Part shown: piece after piece, positions 9,168-17,878 of the stretch | Layout of the letters: the number at the start of each line of letters is the position of its first letter | How positions within the stretch are numbered: position 1 is the first letter of the stretch | Origin: Ochrobactrum teleogrylli | Lineage (GTDB): Bacteria; Pseudomonadota; Alphaproteobacteria; Rhizobiales; Rhizobiaceae | DNA length: 64,000 nt | Reading direction: 5' to 3' | NCBI RefSeq assembly: GCF_006376685.1 | Contig: NZ_VEWL01000008.1 | Coordinates: 157,855-221,854 of the forward strand | The notes under the pieces: model-generated | Told to the model about the DNA's origin: nothing | What the model saw: only the letters and a program-made list of their open reading frames with translations | Database searches by the model: none | Program-made: the position numbers and the translations under genes

Positions 9168-10490
9168 TCAGCCTTCGATCAAGTTCAAAAGCGCATTATC
9201 GTGCAAGGCGGTTCGCTTGTTCGCCAGCAATCCCACCACATCAATGATGCTCTGGTTAGGGCGAAGAGGATGGTCCGCGAGGTATTGGAACGACCGGTGC
9301 CCGACCAGAACGAGCAATATGTCGGCTTCTTCCATTGCCACAGCAATGTCCACCAGTCGGGCCGCTGACAGGCGCGGCGGAAGCTCTTCAATATTGGGTT
9401 CGACGACCATCACCTGCGCGTCGAACTCTTCCTGAAGTGCAACCGCTATTTCCAGCGCCGGGCTTTCGCGCAGATCGTCGATGTCAGGTTTGAAGGAAAG
9501 GCCACATACGGCGATGATGGGCTTTCGTCCCTCATGGGCCAGTTCAAAGTGCTCAGCTGCGATGCGCAGTTTTTGCAGGACCCATTCGGGCTTTGCGTTG
9601 TTCACATTGCGCGCCGTGCGCACAACCTGCGCCAAATCTGGCGCCCCTGCGACGATGAACCAGGGATCGACGGCAATGCAATGCCCTCCGACGCCCGCAC
9701 CGGGCCGGAGAATATCGACACGCGGGTGACGGTTCGCCAGACGGATCAGTTCCCAGACATCGATCCCGCTTCGGTCGCAAATCAGCGAAAGCTCGTTTGC
9801 ATATGCAATGTTCACGTCGCGAAACGCATTTTCGGCGAGCTTGCACATTTCGGCGGTGCGCACATCCGTGGCGATGCATTCACCTGTCACACACACCTCA
9901 TAGAGCGCTTGCGCAGCCGCCGCACATAGCGGTGTCATTCCGCCGATAATGCGGTCGTTATGTACAAGTTCATCCAGAACTTTGCCGGGCAGAACCCGTT
10001 CCGGGCAATGGGCAATCCTGATGTCGGAAGCTTCAGCCGCATCCTGTGGGAAGGTCAAATCGGGTCGAGATTCCGCCAGCCAGTCCGCCATCTTTTGTGT
10101 TGCACCAACTGGTGAAGTCGACTCCAGAACGACCAAATCGCCAGCCTTCAAAACAGGTGCAATTGCCCGCGCAGCGGCTTCGATATAAGACAAGTCCGGC
10201 TCGTGATCAGACCCTTTGAAAGGCGTTGGCACAGCAATCAGAAATGCATCGGCGGGATCAGCCAAAGTTGACGCTCGAAGGTTTCCGTTCAGCACCACTT
10301 GTTTGACGCATTTTTCCAGACCGGGCTCGACAATATGCACCTCCCCCCTATTGATCGTCGCGACCACGGTTGCATTGACATCCACCCCTTGTACCTTGAG
10401 CCCATGTTGGGCAAAGACTGTGGCAGTGGGGAGTCCAATGTAACCAAGGCCGATTACACATAGGGTTTCATAGGCAAAAGAACGCTGCAT
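9168..10490 (-). CDS. wecC: UDP-N-acetyl-D-mannosamine dehydrogenase
   Basis: This 440-residue enzyme oxidises UDP-ManNAc twice with NAD+ to UDP-ManNAcA. Visible features are the NAD-binding GLGYIGLPTA near the N-terminus, LESTSPVGAT, CPERVLPG, KLAENAFRDVNIAYANE in the central helix, and GAGVGGHCIAVDPWF holding the catalytic cysteine, typical of the WecC branch rather than UDP-glucose dehydrogenases. I chose the ATG at 10490 (MQRSFAYETLCVIGLGYIG). The open frame extends 51 codons further, but that stretch overlaps wecB and does not look like protein. It sits 13 nt after wecB, so the pair supplies a ManNAcA donor for the capsule. Confidence 0.93.
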   Translation of the reverse strand: MQRSFAYETLCVIGLGYIGLPTATVFAQHGLKVQGVDVNATVVATINRGEVHIVEPGLEKCVKQVVLNGNLRASTLADPADAFLIAVPTPFKGSDHEPDLSYIEAAARAIAPVLKAGDLVVLESTSPVGATQKMADWLAESRPDLTFPQDAAEASDIRIAHCPERVLPGKVLDELVHNDRIIGGMTPLCAAAAQALYEVCVTGECIATDVRTAEMCKLAENAFRDVNIAYANELSLICDRSGIDVWELIRLANRHPRVDILRPGAGVGGHCIAVDPWFIVAGAPDLAQVVRTARNVNNAKPEWVLQKLRIAAEHFELAHEGRKPIIAVCGLSFKPDIDDLRESPALEIAVALQEEFDAQVMVVEPNIEELPPRLSAARLVDIAVAMEEADILLVLVGHRSFQYLADHPLRPNQSIIDVVGLLANKRTALHDNALLNLIEG

Positions 10491-10503
10491 GAAAGTGGTC
10501 CTG

Positions 10504-11664
10504 TCAGGAAAGCAATGCGGAGGCATGTTTGCGACCAAGACCAGTCGAGAATGCTTGAAGGGTTTTGACGATCTCTGCAGCCGCCAGTCCGTCGCCATAG
10601 GGGTTCTGGGCGGTTGCCATTTGGGCGTGGGCGACTGGATCAAGCAGAAGCTGACTAACGCCGTTGAAAATGCGGTCTCGCTCTGCGCCGACCAGTCTGG
10701 CAGTTCCCGCAGCTATTGCCTCGGGCCGCTCGGTTGTCTCGCGCATCACCAGAACCGGCTTGCCGAAAGTCGGCGCTTCTTCCTGTACGCCACCGGAATC
10801 CGTCAATATCAGGTATGATCGCTTCATCAGCCAGACAAATGGGAGATAGTCCTGCGGCTCGATCAGATAAATGTTTGAAATCCCGCAAAGAAGCCGCCCA
10901 ACCGGCTCCCGAACGCTGGGGTTCAGATGCACCGGATAGACAAAATCCACGTCCGGGAAATGTCGGGCCAGATCGCATATGGCCTCGCATATGTTCTCAA
11001 AACCCGTACCGAAGTTTTCACGTCGGTGGCCGGTTATGAGGACCAGTTGCGCCTCTGACCGCAGGAAATCGAAGCGCTGGCGCATTGTGCCTTCCAGCTC
11101 GGCATCCCTGCCAAATAGCTGCTCGGTATGGACGAGCGCGTCAATCACGGTATTGCCTGTAACCGCGATTGTTCGCGCCGGAATACCCTCCAGCAAAAGA
11201 TTTGTTCGCGCGCTTTCGGTCGGTGCAAAATGAAGTGCGGCCAATGCGCCGGTCAGTTTGCGATTGGCCTCCTCCGGCCAAGGAGAATAGAGATTGCCAG
11301 TGCGCAAACCGGCTTCGACATGCCCGATGGGCGTGCGGTGGAAATAGGCAGCCAGACTTGCACCGAAGGTGGTGGACGTATCGCCGTGTACCAGAATAAT
11401 ATCAGGGGCAAAATCTTCGAATACAGCGTCCATGCCATGCAGAATGGCGCTGGTGATGTCGCCAAGCGTCTGGCCCGGCTTCATGATGTCGAGATCGTAG
11501 TCCGGCGTCAGCTCAAAAAGCTGAAGCACCTGATCCAGCATCTGCCTGTGCTGGGCGGTAACACATAACCGCGCTTGAAATCCCTCGGTGTTTGAAAGAC
11601 GTCGCACGACCGGCGCCATCTTGATCGCTTCCGGCCGCGTACCGAAGACTGTTAGTACCTTCAT
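10504..11664 (-). CDS. wecB: UDP-N-acetylglucosamine 2-epimerase (non-hydrolysing)
   Basis: This 386-residue cytoplasmic enzyme interconverts UDP-GlcNAc and UDP-ManNAc. It opens with MKVLTVFGTRPEAIKMAPVV, the family signature, and carries VHGDTSTTFGASLAA, HVEAGLRTGN, GHRRENFG and the nucleotide-binding LTDSGGVQEEAPTFGKPVLVMR. The ATG at 11664 is placed by this motif; the frame is open 44 codons upstream without recognisable protein. Its product feeds WecC immediately downstream. Together with the Kps proteins this makes a ManNAc- or ManNAcA-containing capsule the simplest reading. Confidence 0.95.
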   Translation of the reverse strand: MKVLTVFGTRPEAIKMAPVVRRLSNTEGFQARLCVTAQHRQMLDQVLQLFELTPDYDLDIMKPGQTLGDITSAILHGMDAVFEDFAPDIILVHGDTSTTFGASLAAYFHRTPIGHVEAGLRTGNLYSPWPEEANRKLTGALAALHFAPTESARTNLLLEGIPARTIAVTGNTVIDALVHTEQLFGRDAELEGTMRQRFDFLRSEAQLVLITGHRRENFGTGFENICEAICDLARHFPDVDFVYPVHLNPSVREPVGRLLCGISNIYLIEPQDYLPFVWLMKRSYLILTDSGGVQEEAPTFGKPVLVMRETTERPEAIAAGTARLVGAERDRIFNGVSQLLLDPVAHAQMATAQNPYGDGLAAAEIVKTLQAFSTGLGRKHASALLS

Positions 11665-11767
11665 GAGCCCCCACATAGATTGTCGGAGCGTTTCCGTACG
11701 AAACCGGATTGTGGAAGCGCTTTGTTTTCTCTTAAGTTTGTTTATGCCTGCCTGACGGGCGCGTGTT

Positions 11768-12910
11768 TCAAAGCGCCTCAGCCGTTCGAGTGACACCGAG
11801 AAGCGGTGAGACGATCAGCGTTAGAAACTTGCTCAACTCCGCAGCAGGATGGTTTGCGACATAGAGAACATCCTTGTCCCGTATCTGAAATGATTGGGAA
11901 AGGAAGAAGGATTCCGGCTTGTTGAAATCAAGCCTGTATATAACTGGCAAGCGTCGCGTATCGTCCGTGGGCAAATGGTCGGCGCGCTTACCTATCAGTT
12001 GTTGCACAAGATCGTGCGGTTCGAACCTGAAGATAAAGACACCACCCGCATCGGCTGATCGGTCACTCAGCCCTCCGACTTGCGCCAGTGCTTCAGATAG
12101 AACGAGCTTTTCTGTGGGAAACGGAACAAGTTGACTGCTCTTCACCGCGCCAAAGGCTGAAAAGCTGCGTGGCTGGTGCGTTACGGTTATATTGTCCCCC
12201 GATGCAAGCCAGATGTTTTCGCTCGGATGGCTGACAGCATCTTCCAGTCGCAGGGTCGCACTGGTCGAACCACGGGTCACTGTCGCCGTACTTTCAAACA
12301 TCGCTTTTCGGGTTCCGCCTGCAAGCGCGACCGCATCCAGAAGTTTCAACCCTCGCAGCGGCACCGGAAATGGACCGGGACTGGTCACATCTCCCACCAC
12401 AATCAGCACCTTGCTTCGGTTTTCACTGACAAGGACCTGTATCTGCGGCTCAACCGCCTTTCCTTTCAAACCCGCCTCAATCGATTTGCGCAGCGCTTCG
12501 GTCGTCAGGCCCGTAGCATGCACTTGACCGACATAGGGAATGAATACCATTCCGCGTTCGTCGACAATCAGTTGAAGGGTGGCGCTTTTCCGCTCCGCCG
12601 TCGAAAACAACCCGTCAGGGGCGGCCTCCCAGATATTCACGGCAAGCCCGTCACCCGCACCGATGGTCATGGATTGGCGGTTGCCCAGTTTGCCTTTGAA
12701 ACTCTCCGGAATGCCGCTGAAACGGTAATTTCTCAAGACCGACAGGATGGTGGTATCGAGCGGCACGACAGCATAGTTGCTACCGTTCGTTCTATTCGTC
12801 GTTTCGGTTTTCACGGTCGAAGTTAATGGACCGCTGCCAGGAACAGCGGTACACCCTAACAAGCCAGGAATAGCGATCGCAGCAAAAATGAGAGGCGCAG
12901 TCTTGATCAT
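11768..12910 (-). CDS. Capsule polysaccharide export outer-membrane lipoprotein (BexD/CtrA/KpsD/Wza family)
   Basis: This 380-residue protein has a lipoprotein signal peptide ending GLLGC (cysteine near residue 20). A Poly_export domain follows (IGAGDGLAVNIWEAAPDG, VDERGMVFIPYVGQVHATGLT), then SLBB-like repeats (VLIVVGDVTSPGPFPVPL, LLDAVALAGG, LSEALAQVGGLSDRSADAGGVFIFR). The C-terminus could form the outer-membrane helix barrel. It forms the channel that delivers capsule to the surface, working with KpsE. The ATG at 12910 overlaps the kpsS stop (TGATG) and has AGGAG upstream; a GTG one codon earlier is possible. About 100 nt without a gene separates it from wecB. Confidence 0.92.
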   Translation of the reverse strand: MIKTAPLIFAAIAIPGLLGCTAVPGSGPLTSTVKTETTNRTNGSNYAVVPLDTTILSVLRNYRFSGIPESFKGKLGNRQSMTIGAGDGLAVNIWEAAPDGLFSTAERKSATLQLIVDERGMVFIPYVGQVHATGLTTEALRKSIEAGLKGKAVEPQIQVLVSENRSKVLIVVGDVTSPGPFPVPLRGLKLLDAVALAGGTRKAMFESTATVTRGSTSATLRLEDAVSHPSENIWLASGDNITVTHQPRSFSAFGAVKSSQLVPFPTEKLVLSEALAQVGGLSDRSADAGGVFIFRFEPHDLVQQLIGKRADHLPTDDTRRLPVIYRLDFNKPESFFLSQSFQIRDKDVLYVANHPAAELSKFLTLIVSPLLGVTRTAEAL

Positions 12911-14286
12911 CACGCTGCACTCCTCATGTCGTCATGCGGCACAGCCGATGTGTTGATTGCATCAATGATTGCCTTGTAACTTGCTGCTATTCCGCGTGCG
13001 GTAAAAAAGTCGCCCGGTCGCAAACAGCGCTTTCTAATCCATGCAATGTAGCGTTTTCGAAGCCGCGCGGAAGCAATCAGCCCGCCTTTCCAAAAGGCAT
13101 CAAAGTCGGGCGTTCCGAATGCACAAGTGGCAATTCTTTGATTTGCATAAACGGCCTCGCCAATCACCAGCAGGGGAACGCCGTGATGGATGGCCGAAAA
13201 CCCGGATGTGCTATTGATAGTGATCATGCCTGCTGAATGGCGTGTCAGAGAACCGATAGAGCCCACATCCACAATATCGACCCGATGCCTGATGCCGAGA
13301 TTAACCGACAATTCGTCTATCAGCTTGCGATCATTGTCATAACCGCGCTCCAACGGATGTATTTTGAAAACCAGCCGCAGATGTTGCGGAGCCGATGCCG
13401 CAAAACTATCAAGCACTTCAGTTATCAGACGCGCATTGTTCCACCCTCGGGCGGAGCGTTTCAACTGGGTATCCTGTGAAACCTGCAAAGCCACCACAAA
13501 ATATTGACCGACACTGTGCTCCAGCAGGCGTTCGATGATTGCGCTATTCTTCGATTGCCCCCAAAACCAACGGTGGAAATTTTTGACCCAGTGGGGCAAC
13601 TCACGGAGAATGCCGATATCACGGTGCAAAAGCTGCCGTTGTCTGCGTTTCGCAAAAAGCGCGACAGACGCGTAATATAGCCCACCATAGATACACATAG
13701 CGGAGAAATGACCCCGATTGTCAGGGTAAGTATCTTCACGATCAATTCGGAAGCTGCGCGGCGGAAGCTGCCCGGCAATTGGAGAAAAGGCGTTGTTTGC
13801 TCCGAATTCCAGTGTGATCGCACCGGGGCGGATATATCCTTCTTCAAGAGATATCACGACTATGCTCAGTTGCGCGGCCACTCGGCGCGCGATGATGTGA
13901 ACCGGACGTTCTGAACCGAAGAGAACCATGTGTGTGATTTTCTGTGTGCTCGCCTGAACGAACAGCCAGTTTTCGAGACCATGTATACCGCCCGTGTAAA
14001 CGAGTGTGCCGTTCCGTCGCCCGGCAAATAGCCGATCACCCGGATTGAACAACACTTGAATGCAATGATAGCGTAATTGCGTCAGATATCTCCGAAGCAG
14101 GCGGAACGCAGGCCCAACCGGTCCTTGTAACAGGAGAACTCGTTGCCACGGCACGGGCTTTTGCTCGTCTATGGGATCAGCCCGCACAATGTTTGTCCTA
14201 TTTCTCGCGCGATAATTCACACCGGCGAGATTGCATCCAACAGGATTGCCCTCGCCCTTGTCTCTTCTTTTATTGGTAGGAAGCAT
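12910..14286 (-). CDS. kpsS: Capsule beta-Kdo transferase KpsS
   Basis: About 458 residues from the ATG at 14286 (MLPTNKRRDKG). KpsS adds the first beta-Kdo to the lipid acceptor at the inner membrane. Characteristic stretches are VLLLQGPVGPAFRLLRRYL, NPGDRLF, ISLEEGYIRPGAITLE, VFKIHPLERG, and ITINSTSGFSAIHHGVPLLV. The frame is also open to a TTG at 14349, but those 21 residues do not look conserved and neither start has a strong ribosome site. It is the first gene of the leftward capsule operon, so the promoter should lie in the AT-rich 14287-14439 stretch, where I see no clear -35/-10 pair. Confidence 0.88.
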   Translation of the reverse strand: MLPTNKRRDKGEGNPVGCNLAGVNYRARNRTNIVRADPIDEQKPVPWQRVLLLQGPVGPAFRLLRRYLTQLRYHCIQVLFNPGDRLFAGRRNGTLVYTGGIHGLENWLFVQASTQKITHMVLFGSERPVHIIARRVAAQLSIVVISLEEGYIRPGAITLEFGANNAFSPIAGQLPPRSFRIDREDTYPDNRGHFSAMCIYGGLYYASVALFAKRRQRQLLHRDIGILRELPHWVKNFHRWFWGQSKNSAIIERLLEHSVGQYFVVALQVSQDTQLKRSARGWNNARLITEVLDSFAASAPQHLRLVFKIHPLERGYDNDRKLIDELSVNLGIRHRVDIVDVGSIGSLTRHSAGMITINSTSGFSAIHHGVPLLVIGEAVYANQRIATCAFGTPDFDAFWKGGLIASARLRKRYIAWIRKRCLRPGDFFTARGIAASYKAIIDAINTSAVPHDDMRSAA

Positions 14287-14439
14287 AACAATTCGAAGCC
14301 GATAGCAGAGCTGGCAAGGCGGACAGGCCTCACTAAAAATAGCGATCAAAAATAGAGCATTGCTCCACTATGTGGTAATGCAAATATAAAATGACCCCCA
14401 ACGATTTTTCCGTCAGGGGCCTCATGATTATAAAAGCTG

Positions 14440-15672
14440 CTATTCAGCAGGCTGCGCCGAACAGCGCTCGTCGACGGCCAATGTTGTACGCTCGCCAGAC
14501 AAAGCCCTCTGTCCCAATCCGACGATTAAAACGGTCGTCACAGTTGCAACAATCGACACCCAGAAGCCGTTCGCAGCACCAAAATTATCGACGACCCAGC
14601 CCGCGATGAACGCACCGAGCGCCATCCCGATACCGATCCCCGTCATGACCCAGGTAATACCTTCAGTAAGCATGCTTTCCGGCACGCGGCGTTCGATGAG
14701 ACCGAAAGCTGTGATGAAAGTCGGCGAAATGGCTATGCCGCTGACAAAGACAGCCACGGCCAGTAGAGCGACCGACGAGCTTGCAAACAAGAGCGGCAGG
14801 GCGGTGATTGCAAGGACGCTAACCGCAATGAGCAGCTGTAGCGGCAATTGAATTCTGGGTTTGAGCGCGCCTAGCGTCAGACCGACCACAAAGGATCCGA
14901 TGGCGTATACACCAATAACCAAGCTTGCCATGTTGGGCTGGCCAAGCTCCCTGGTGATCGCGACAGCACTAACTTCCGCTGTGGCGAAAGTCGATCCCAC
15001 GAATACCAAAGCCAGGGTGATAATTTGAACCGAACGAAGCCTGATAGCGGAACGCTGCGAAACATTTTGGTCAGGCATACGGAGTTTGGGCTCTGTTGAA
15101 CGCTGAGCGAGAAAAGCAATGGTGCCAACAGCGAGAAAGACCGTGCTGATCAACATCCCGGCCTCTGGGAAAAGAGCTACGGTCAAGCCAACCGAGAGCG
15201 AAGCGCCGGCGATATAGACCAATTCATCGGCAGCCGACTCAAATGCAAAGGCGGTGTTCAACTCTGGTCGGTCACGAAAGATCTCGGTCCAACGTGCCCG
15301 TACCATCGCGGATATGCTTGGCATTGTTCCGGCCAAAAAGGCCGATACGAATAGGGTCCAGTTGGGCCATTTTTGATTGGCAGCCAAAATCAGCGCCGCG
15401 AACGCAACCACCGAAACAATGGTTACCGGCCCTACGACGGCCCGTTGCCCAAATTTGTCGACAGCCCGCGATATCTGCGGCGACAGAAACGCGTTGGTCA
15501 AGGCAAAGGTAGCGGAAACTGCGCCACCCAGCCAATATTCGCCGTGCGTCAGAGACAGCATCGCGACGATTCCGATTGGAGCCATTGCCATTGGAAGCCG
15601 CGCAAAACCCGCAGCGGCGGAAAAGCCAAGCGCGCCGGGCGCGCTGAATATCTCTTTATAGGGGTTGGACAT
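14440..15672 (-). CDS. MFS transporter, probable drug/metabolite exporter
   Basis: This is a 410-residue protein with about twelve hydrophobic segments. The MFS-type loop (LSPQISRAVDKFGQRAVVGP) lies between segments 2 and 3, and FIAGWVVDNFGAANGFW lies near the end. I chose the ATG at 15672, which has AAGGA nine bases upstream. The earlier ATG at 15705 lacks a ribosome site and abuts an operator palindrome. It is divergent from a TetR regulator with three palindromes between the genes, the usual arrangement for a repressor-controlled exporter. The substrate is unknown. Confidence 0.85.
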   Translation of the reverse strand: MSNPYKEIFSAPGALGFSAAAGFARLPMAMAPIGIVAMLSLTHGEYWLGGAVSATFALTNAFLSPQISRAVDKFGQRAVVGPVTIVSVVAFAALILAANQKWPNWTLFVSAFLAGTMPSISAMVRARWTEIFRDRPELNTAFAFESAADELVYIAGASLSVGLTVALFPEAGMLISTVFLAVGTIAFLAQRSTEPKLRMPDQNVSQRSAIRLRSVQIITLALVFVGSTFATAEVSAVAITRELGQPNMASLVIGVYAIGSFVVGLTLGALKPRIQLPLQLLIAVSVLAITALPLLFASSSVALLAVAVFVSGIAISPTFITAFGLIERRVPESMLTEGITWVMTGIGIGMALGAFIAGWVVDNFGAANGFWVSIVATVTTVLIVGLGQRALSGERTTLAVDERCSAQPAE

Positions 15673-15707
15673 GGACGTGTTCCTTGATGCAAAGGATTTT
15701 GCCATTT

Positions 15708-15774
15708 ACATACGTGGCGTATGTCAATTAATTACTTGATACGCAGCGCATGTCAACTAATATACGTCACGTAT
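15708..15774. promoter_or_regulatory. Three tandem operator-like palindromes between MFS and TetR genes
   Basis: Three copies of a 13-bp palindrome are present: ATACGTGGCGTAT at 15710-15722 (extends to ACATACGTGGCGTATGT at 15708-15724), ATACGCAGCGCAT at 15739-15751 (one mismatch between arms), and ATACGTCACGTAT at 15762-15774. Centres are 29 and 23 bp apart. They fill the short divergent intergenic space and are probably bound by the adjacent TetR protein, repressing both genes. The sequence is direct observation; the binding partner is inference. Confidence 0.75.
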
Positions 15775-15793
15775 GTGAAAACTGGAGAGTAAT

Positions 15794-16414
15794 GTGCGCA
15801 AACCCCGTAGCGAAATGATTGCTGAAACCCGGGAAAAGCTGCTGGCCGCGGGACGGAAGGCATTCGGTACAGTGGGCTATGCCGATGCCTCAATGGATGA
15901 CTTTACGGGCGCAGCCGGTCTGACCAGAGGCGCGCTTTACCACCACTTCGGCGACAAAAAAGGCCTCCTGCAAGCTGTCGTCAATCAGATTGATGCTGAA
16001 ATGACCGGCAGGCTTTGCGCGATTTCGTCCCGCGCCGCGACACCCTGGCAGGGCTTTGTGGATGAGAATGTCGCCTATGTTGAGATGGCGCTGGAGCCGG
16101 AAATTCAGCGCATCATGTTCAGAGACGGTCCCGCGGTGCTTGGAGACCCGTCCGGCTGGCCAAATGCCAATGGCTGTATTGCAACGGTCGCCCGCAGTCT
16201 CACGGATCTGCAAAAGGCTGGTATTATCGTAGACATTGACCCGGAAGCTGCCGCGCGCCTCATTAATGCAGCCAGCAGTAGCGCCGCCCAATGGATCGCC
16301 AATGCAGAAGACCCGCAAGTCACCTCAAAAAAGGCTGTGCAGACATTTCGCACTTTGCTGGAAGGGCTTCTCATAAAGAAGGAAACGCCAGCGCCTGAAG
16401 CCAAAGCTCGTTGA
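15794..16414 (+). CDS. TetR/AcrR family transcriptional regulator
   Basis: This 206-residue protein has an N-terminal TetR helix-turn-helix (residues about 10-60): AGRKAFGTVGYADASMDD and LTRGALYHHFGDKKGL. A helical ligand-binding C-domain follows, typical of regulators of efflux. The GTG start at 15794 is preceded by GGAG. It is divergent from the MFS exporter, and the intervening 17-bp-type palindromes are likely its operators and also its own autoregulatory sites. The ligand is unknown. No clear terminator follows. Confidence 0.88.
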   Translation: MRKPRSEMIAETREKLLAAGRKAFGTVGYADASMDDFTGAAGLTRGALYHHFGDKKGLLQAVVNQIDAEMTGRLCAISSRAATPWQGFVDENVAYVEMALEPEIQRIMFRDGPAVLGDPSGWPNANGCIATVARSLTDLQKAGIIVDIDPEAAARLINAASSSAAQWIANAEDPQVTSKKAVQTFRTLLEGLLIKKETPAPEAKAR

Positions 16415-16498
16415 TGCGATGGCATGCATGTTTCGCAGCCTTTGATAAGCCGCTATCGATCTAGAAAAACTTGTGACGTTACCACCAGACGGTCAGGA

Positions 16499-17062
16499 CT
16501 AAGGTTCGATCTGCGTCTCTATACGATGGAGCATTTTTCGCATTTTCTGGTTTTCGGCGGCGAGCTTTTCAGCCAGCTGTCGTTTTAGTGCAGCATTCTC
16601 GGCCTCAAGTGCTTGCAGTTCATCCAGAATATCAAGTTTCGCTCTCGGAGATGGTTTCGCTTTTACCGGCTTGTCAGCAATCGGCTTCAAGTGACGGCGA
16701 GTATTTCGCTTTTTCCTTTCAGGCGTTGCCGAGGCGGGAGCGGCGATAGCCGGAAGCGTTTCGGTTTCTTGTTGGGGCGCGATTGCTTCCAAGATTACCG
16801 GCTCAACAATGGATTTCCCCTGTGGGGCGGGTTCTTGGATGGTCTCAGCAGGCTTGCTGCCAGTTTGCGGGATAGCGGGCTTTGACGGCTCGGCTGCGAG
16901 CGGTGCCTTGACATCCTCATCCACTTCACGGGCAATCGATTTCAGATCAAGGTTGCCCCAAAGAGAGTTGCCGCTCTTGCGCGCACGCCGGTTCTTATAT
17001 TCAACCACAACATTGCGGATTGGATTCTTCATCCGAAAATAGCTTTCTCGATCAAATTCCAT
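16499..17062 (-). CDS. Uncharacterised protein with SyrB-like C-terminal module
   Basis: This 187-residue protein has an N-terminal part of about 50 residues that is basic (VVVEYKNRRARKSGN). The middle (about 50-140) is low-complexity, rich in Pro, Ala, Glu and Lys. The last 40 residues read ELQALEAENAALKRQLAEKL then ENQKMRKML. That tail matches, nearly position by position, the end of the divergent SyrB-like protein at 17278-17784. It may be a coiled-coil dimer or partner-binding segment. A start at the second Met (MKNPIRN) is also possible. The function is unknown; a regulatory role is inferred only from the shared tail. Confidence 0.6.
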   Translation of the reverse strand: MEFDRESYFRMKNPIRNVVVEYKNRRARKSGNSLWGNLDLKSIAREVDEDVKAPLAAEPSKPAIPQTGSKPAETIQEPAPQGKSIVEPVILEAIAPQQETETLPAIAAPASATPERKKRNTRRHLKPIADKPVKAKPSPRAKLDILDELQALEAENAALKRQLAEKLAAENQKMRKMLHRIETQIEP

Positions 17063-17277
17063 GGAAGTGTACGACAGGTACTGCGCTCTACCTATAGATT
17101 TCGGGCCCCGTTTTCAACAATCAATCCGCCTTCACAATAGATCGCTCGCCGCATGTCTTTGGATGGCATCTCTTCACAAATTGTCAAAGTAATGGCACTT
17201 ATGGTTGCATTAAGCATTGTCCCATATATTCGGCACCCGGAAAGCTTACCCGAGTATCAATTCAGGAGAAACTGAAC

Positions 17278-17784
17278 ATGGCTGATGAAACCATTGTAGA
17301 AGCAAACCAGACCGCTGCCGCAGAGCCTGCAAGCAGCAAGCCGAAAACCCGCGCACCGCGCAAGAAGGCCGAGCCTAAAGCAGCCGCTGCAAAGCCTGCG
17401 GCGAAGGCAGCCAAGGCTCCCAAAGCTGCCAAGAGCGCACCCAAGGCCGCTGCAGTTGCTGCAGCACCAACTGGTCGCAAGGTCAAGAAATATACGCCAG
17501 CCGAACGCGCTTCTATTCTTGCCTCCGTTGAGAAGGCTACCAAGGGTGGCAAGGTCACGTTGAAAGCTGCATTGCAGCAGGCTGAAGTCAGCGAACAGAC
17601 CTATTACAACTGGAAGAATGCTGCTGGAAAGACCGCAGCACCGGCTGCTGCCAAGGCATCGTCGAGTGACGATCTCAAGGCGCTTGTTGCACTGGAAGCT
17701 GAAAACCTCAAACTGCGCAAGGAACTGGCTGCAAAGCTTCGCTCCGAAAACACCGAACTGCGCAAGCGTCTAGGCAAGGCATAA
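17278..17784 (+). CDS. SyrB-like transcriptional regulator
   Basis: This 168-residue protein has an N-terminal tail (1-63) rich in Ala, Lys and Pro, resembling histone-H1-like DNA-binding tails. A helix-turn-helix-like core (about 64-115) follows: VKKYTPAERASILASVEKA and VSEQTYYNWKNAAG. The C-terminal LEAENLKLRKELAAKL module is predicted helical. It resembles Rhizobiales SyrB-type proteins, where SyrB represses the LysR gene syrM. The target here is unknown. GGAGAAA precedes the ATG, and a strong hairpin terminator follows at 17833-17869. Confidence 0.75.
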   Translation: MADETIVEANQTAAAEPASSKPKTRAPRKKAEPKAAAAKPAAKAAKAPKAAKSAPKAAAVAAAPTGRKVKKYTPAERASILASVEKATKGGKVTLKAALQQAEVSEQTYYNWKNAAGKTAAPAAAKASSSDDLKALVALEAENLKLRKELAAKLRSENTELRKRLGKA

Positions 17785-17832
17785 CAAACAACCCACTTGG
17801 GGCAGCCCCTGCCCCAACCTGACTATGACATA

Positions 17833-17869
17833 AAACAGGTGACCCGCCGGAAAGCGGGCCACCTGTTTT
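17833..17869. terminator. Bidirectional hairpin terminator between convergent genes
   Basis: The arms AAACAGGTG-A-CCCGC and GCGGG-C-CACCTGTTT pair over about 14 bp around a CGGAAA loop, with T-rich sequence after the right arm and A-rich sequence before the left. It lies between the SyrB-like gene (+) and the lyase gene ending at 17879 (-) and probably serves both. Confidence 0.85.
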
Positions 17870-17878
17870 CGTTTGAGG

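Noticed and set aside
10491..10643. 51-codon upstream extension of wecC
   Set aside because: It overlaps wecB coding sequence and does not resemble the family N-terminus, which begins just before the NAD motif.
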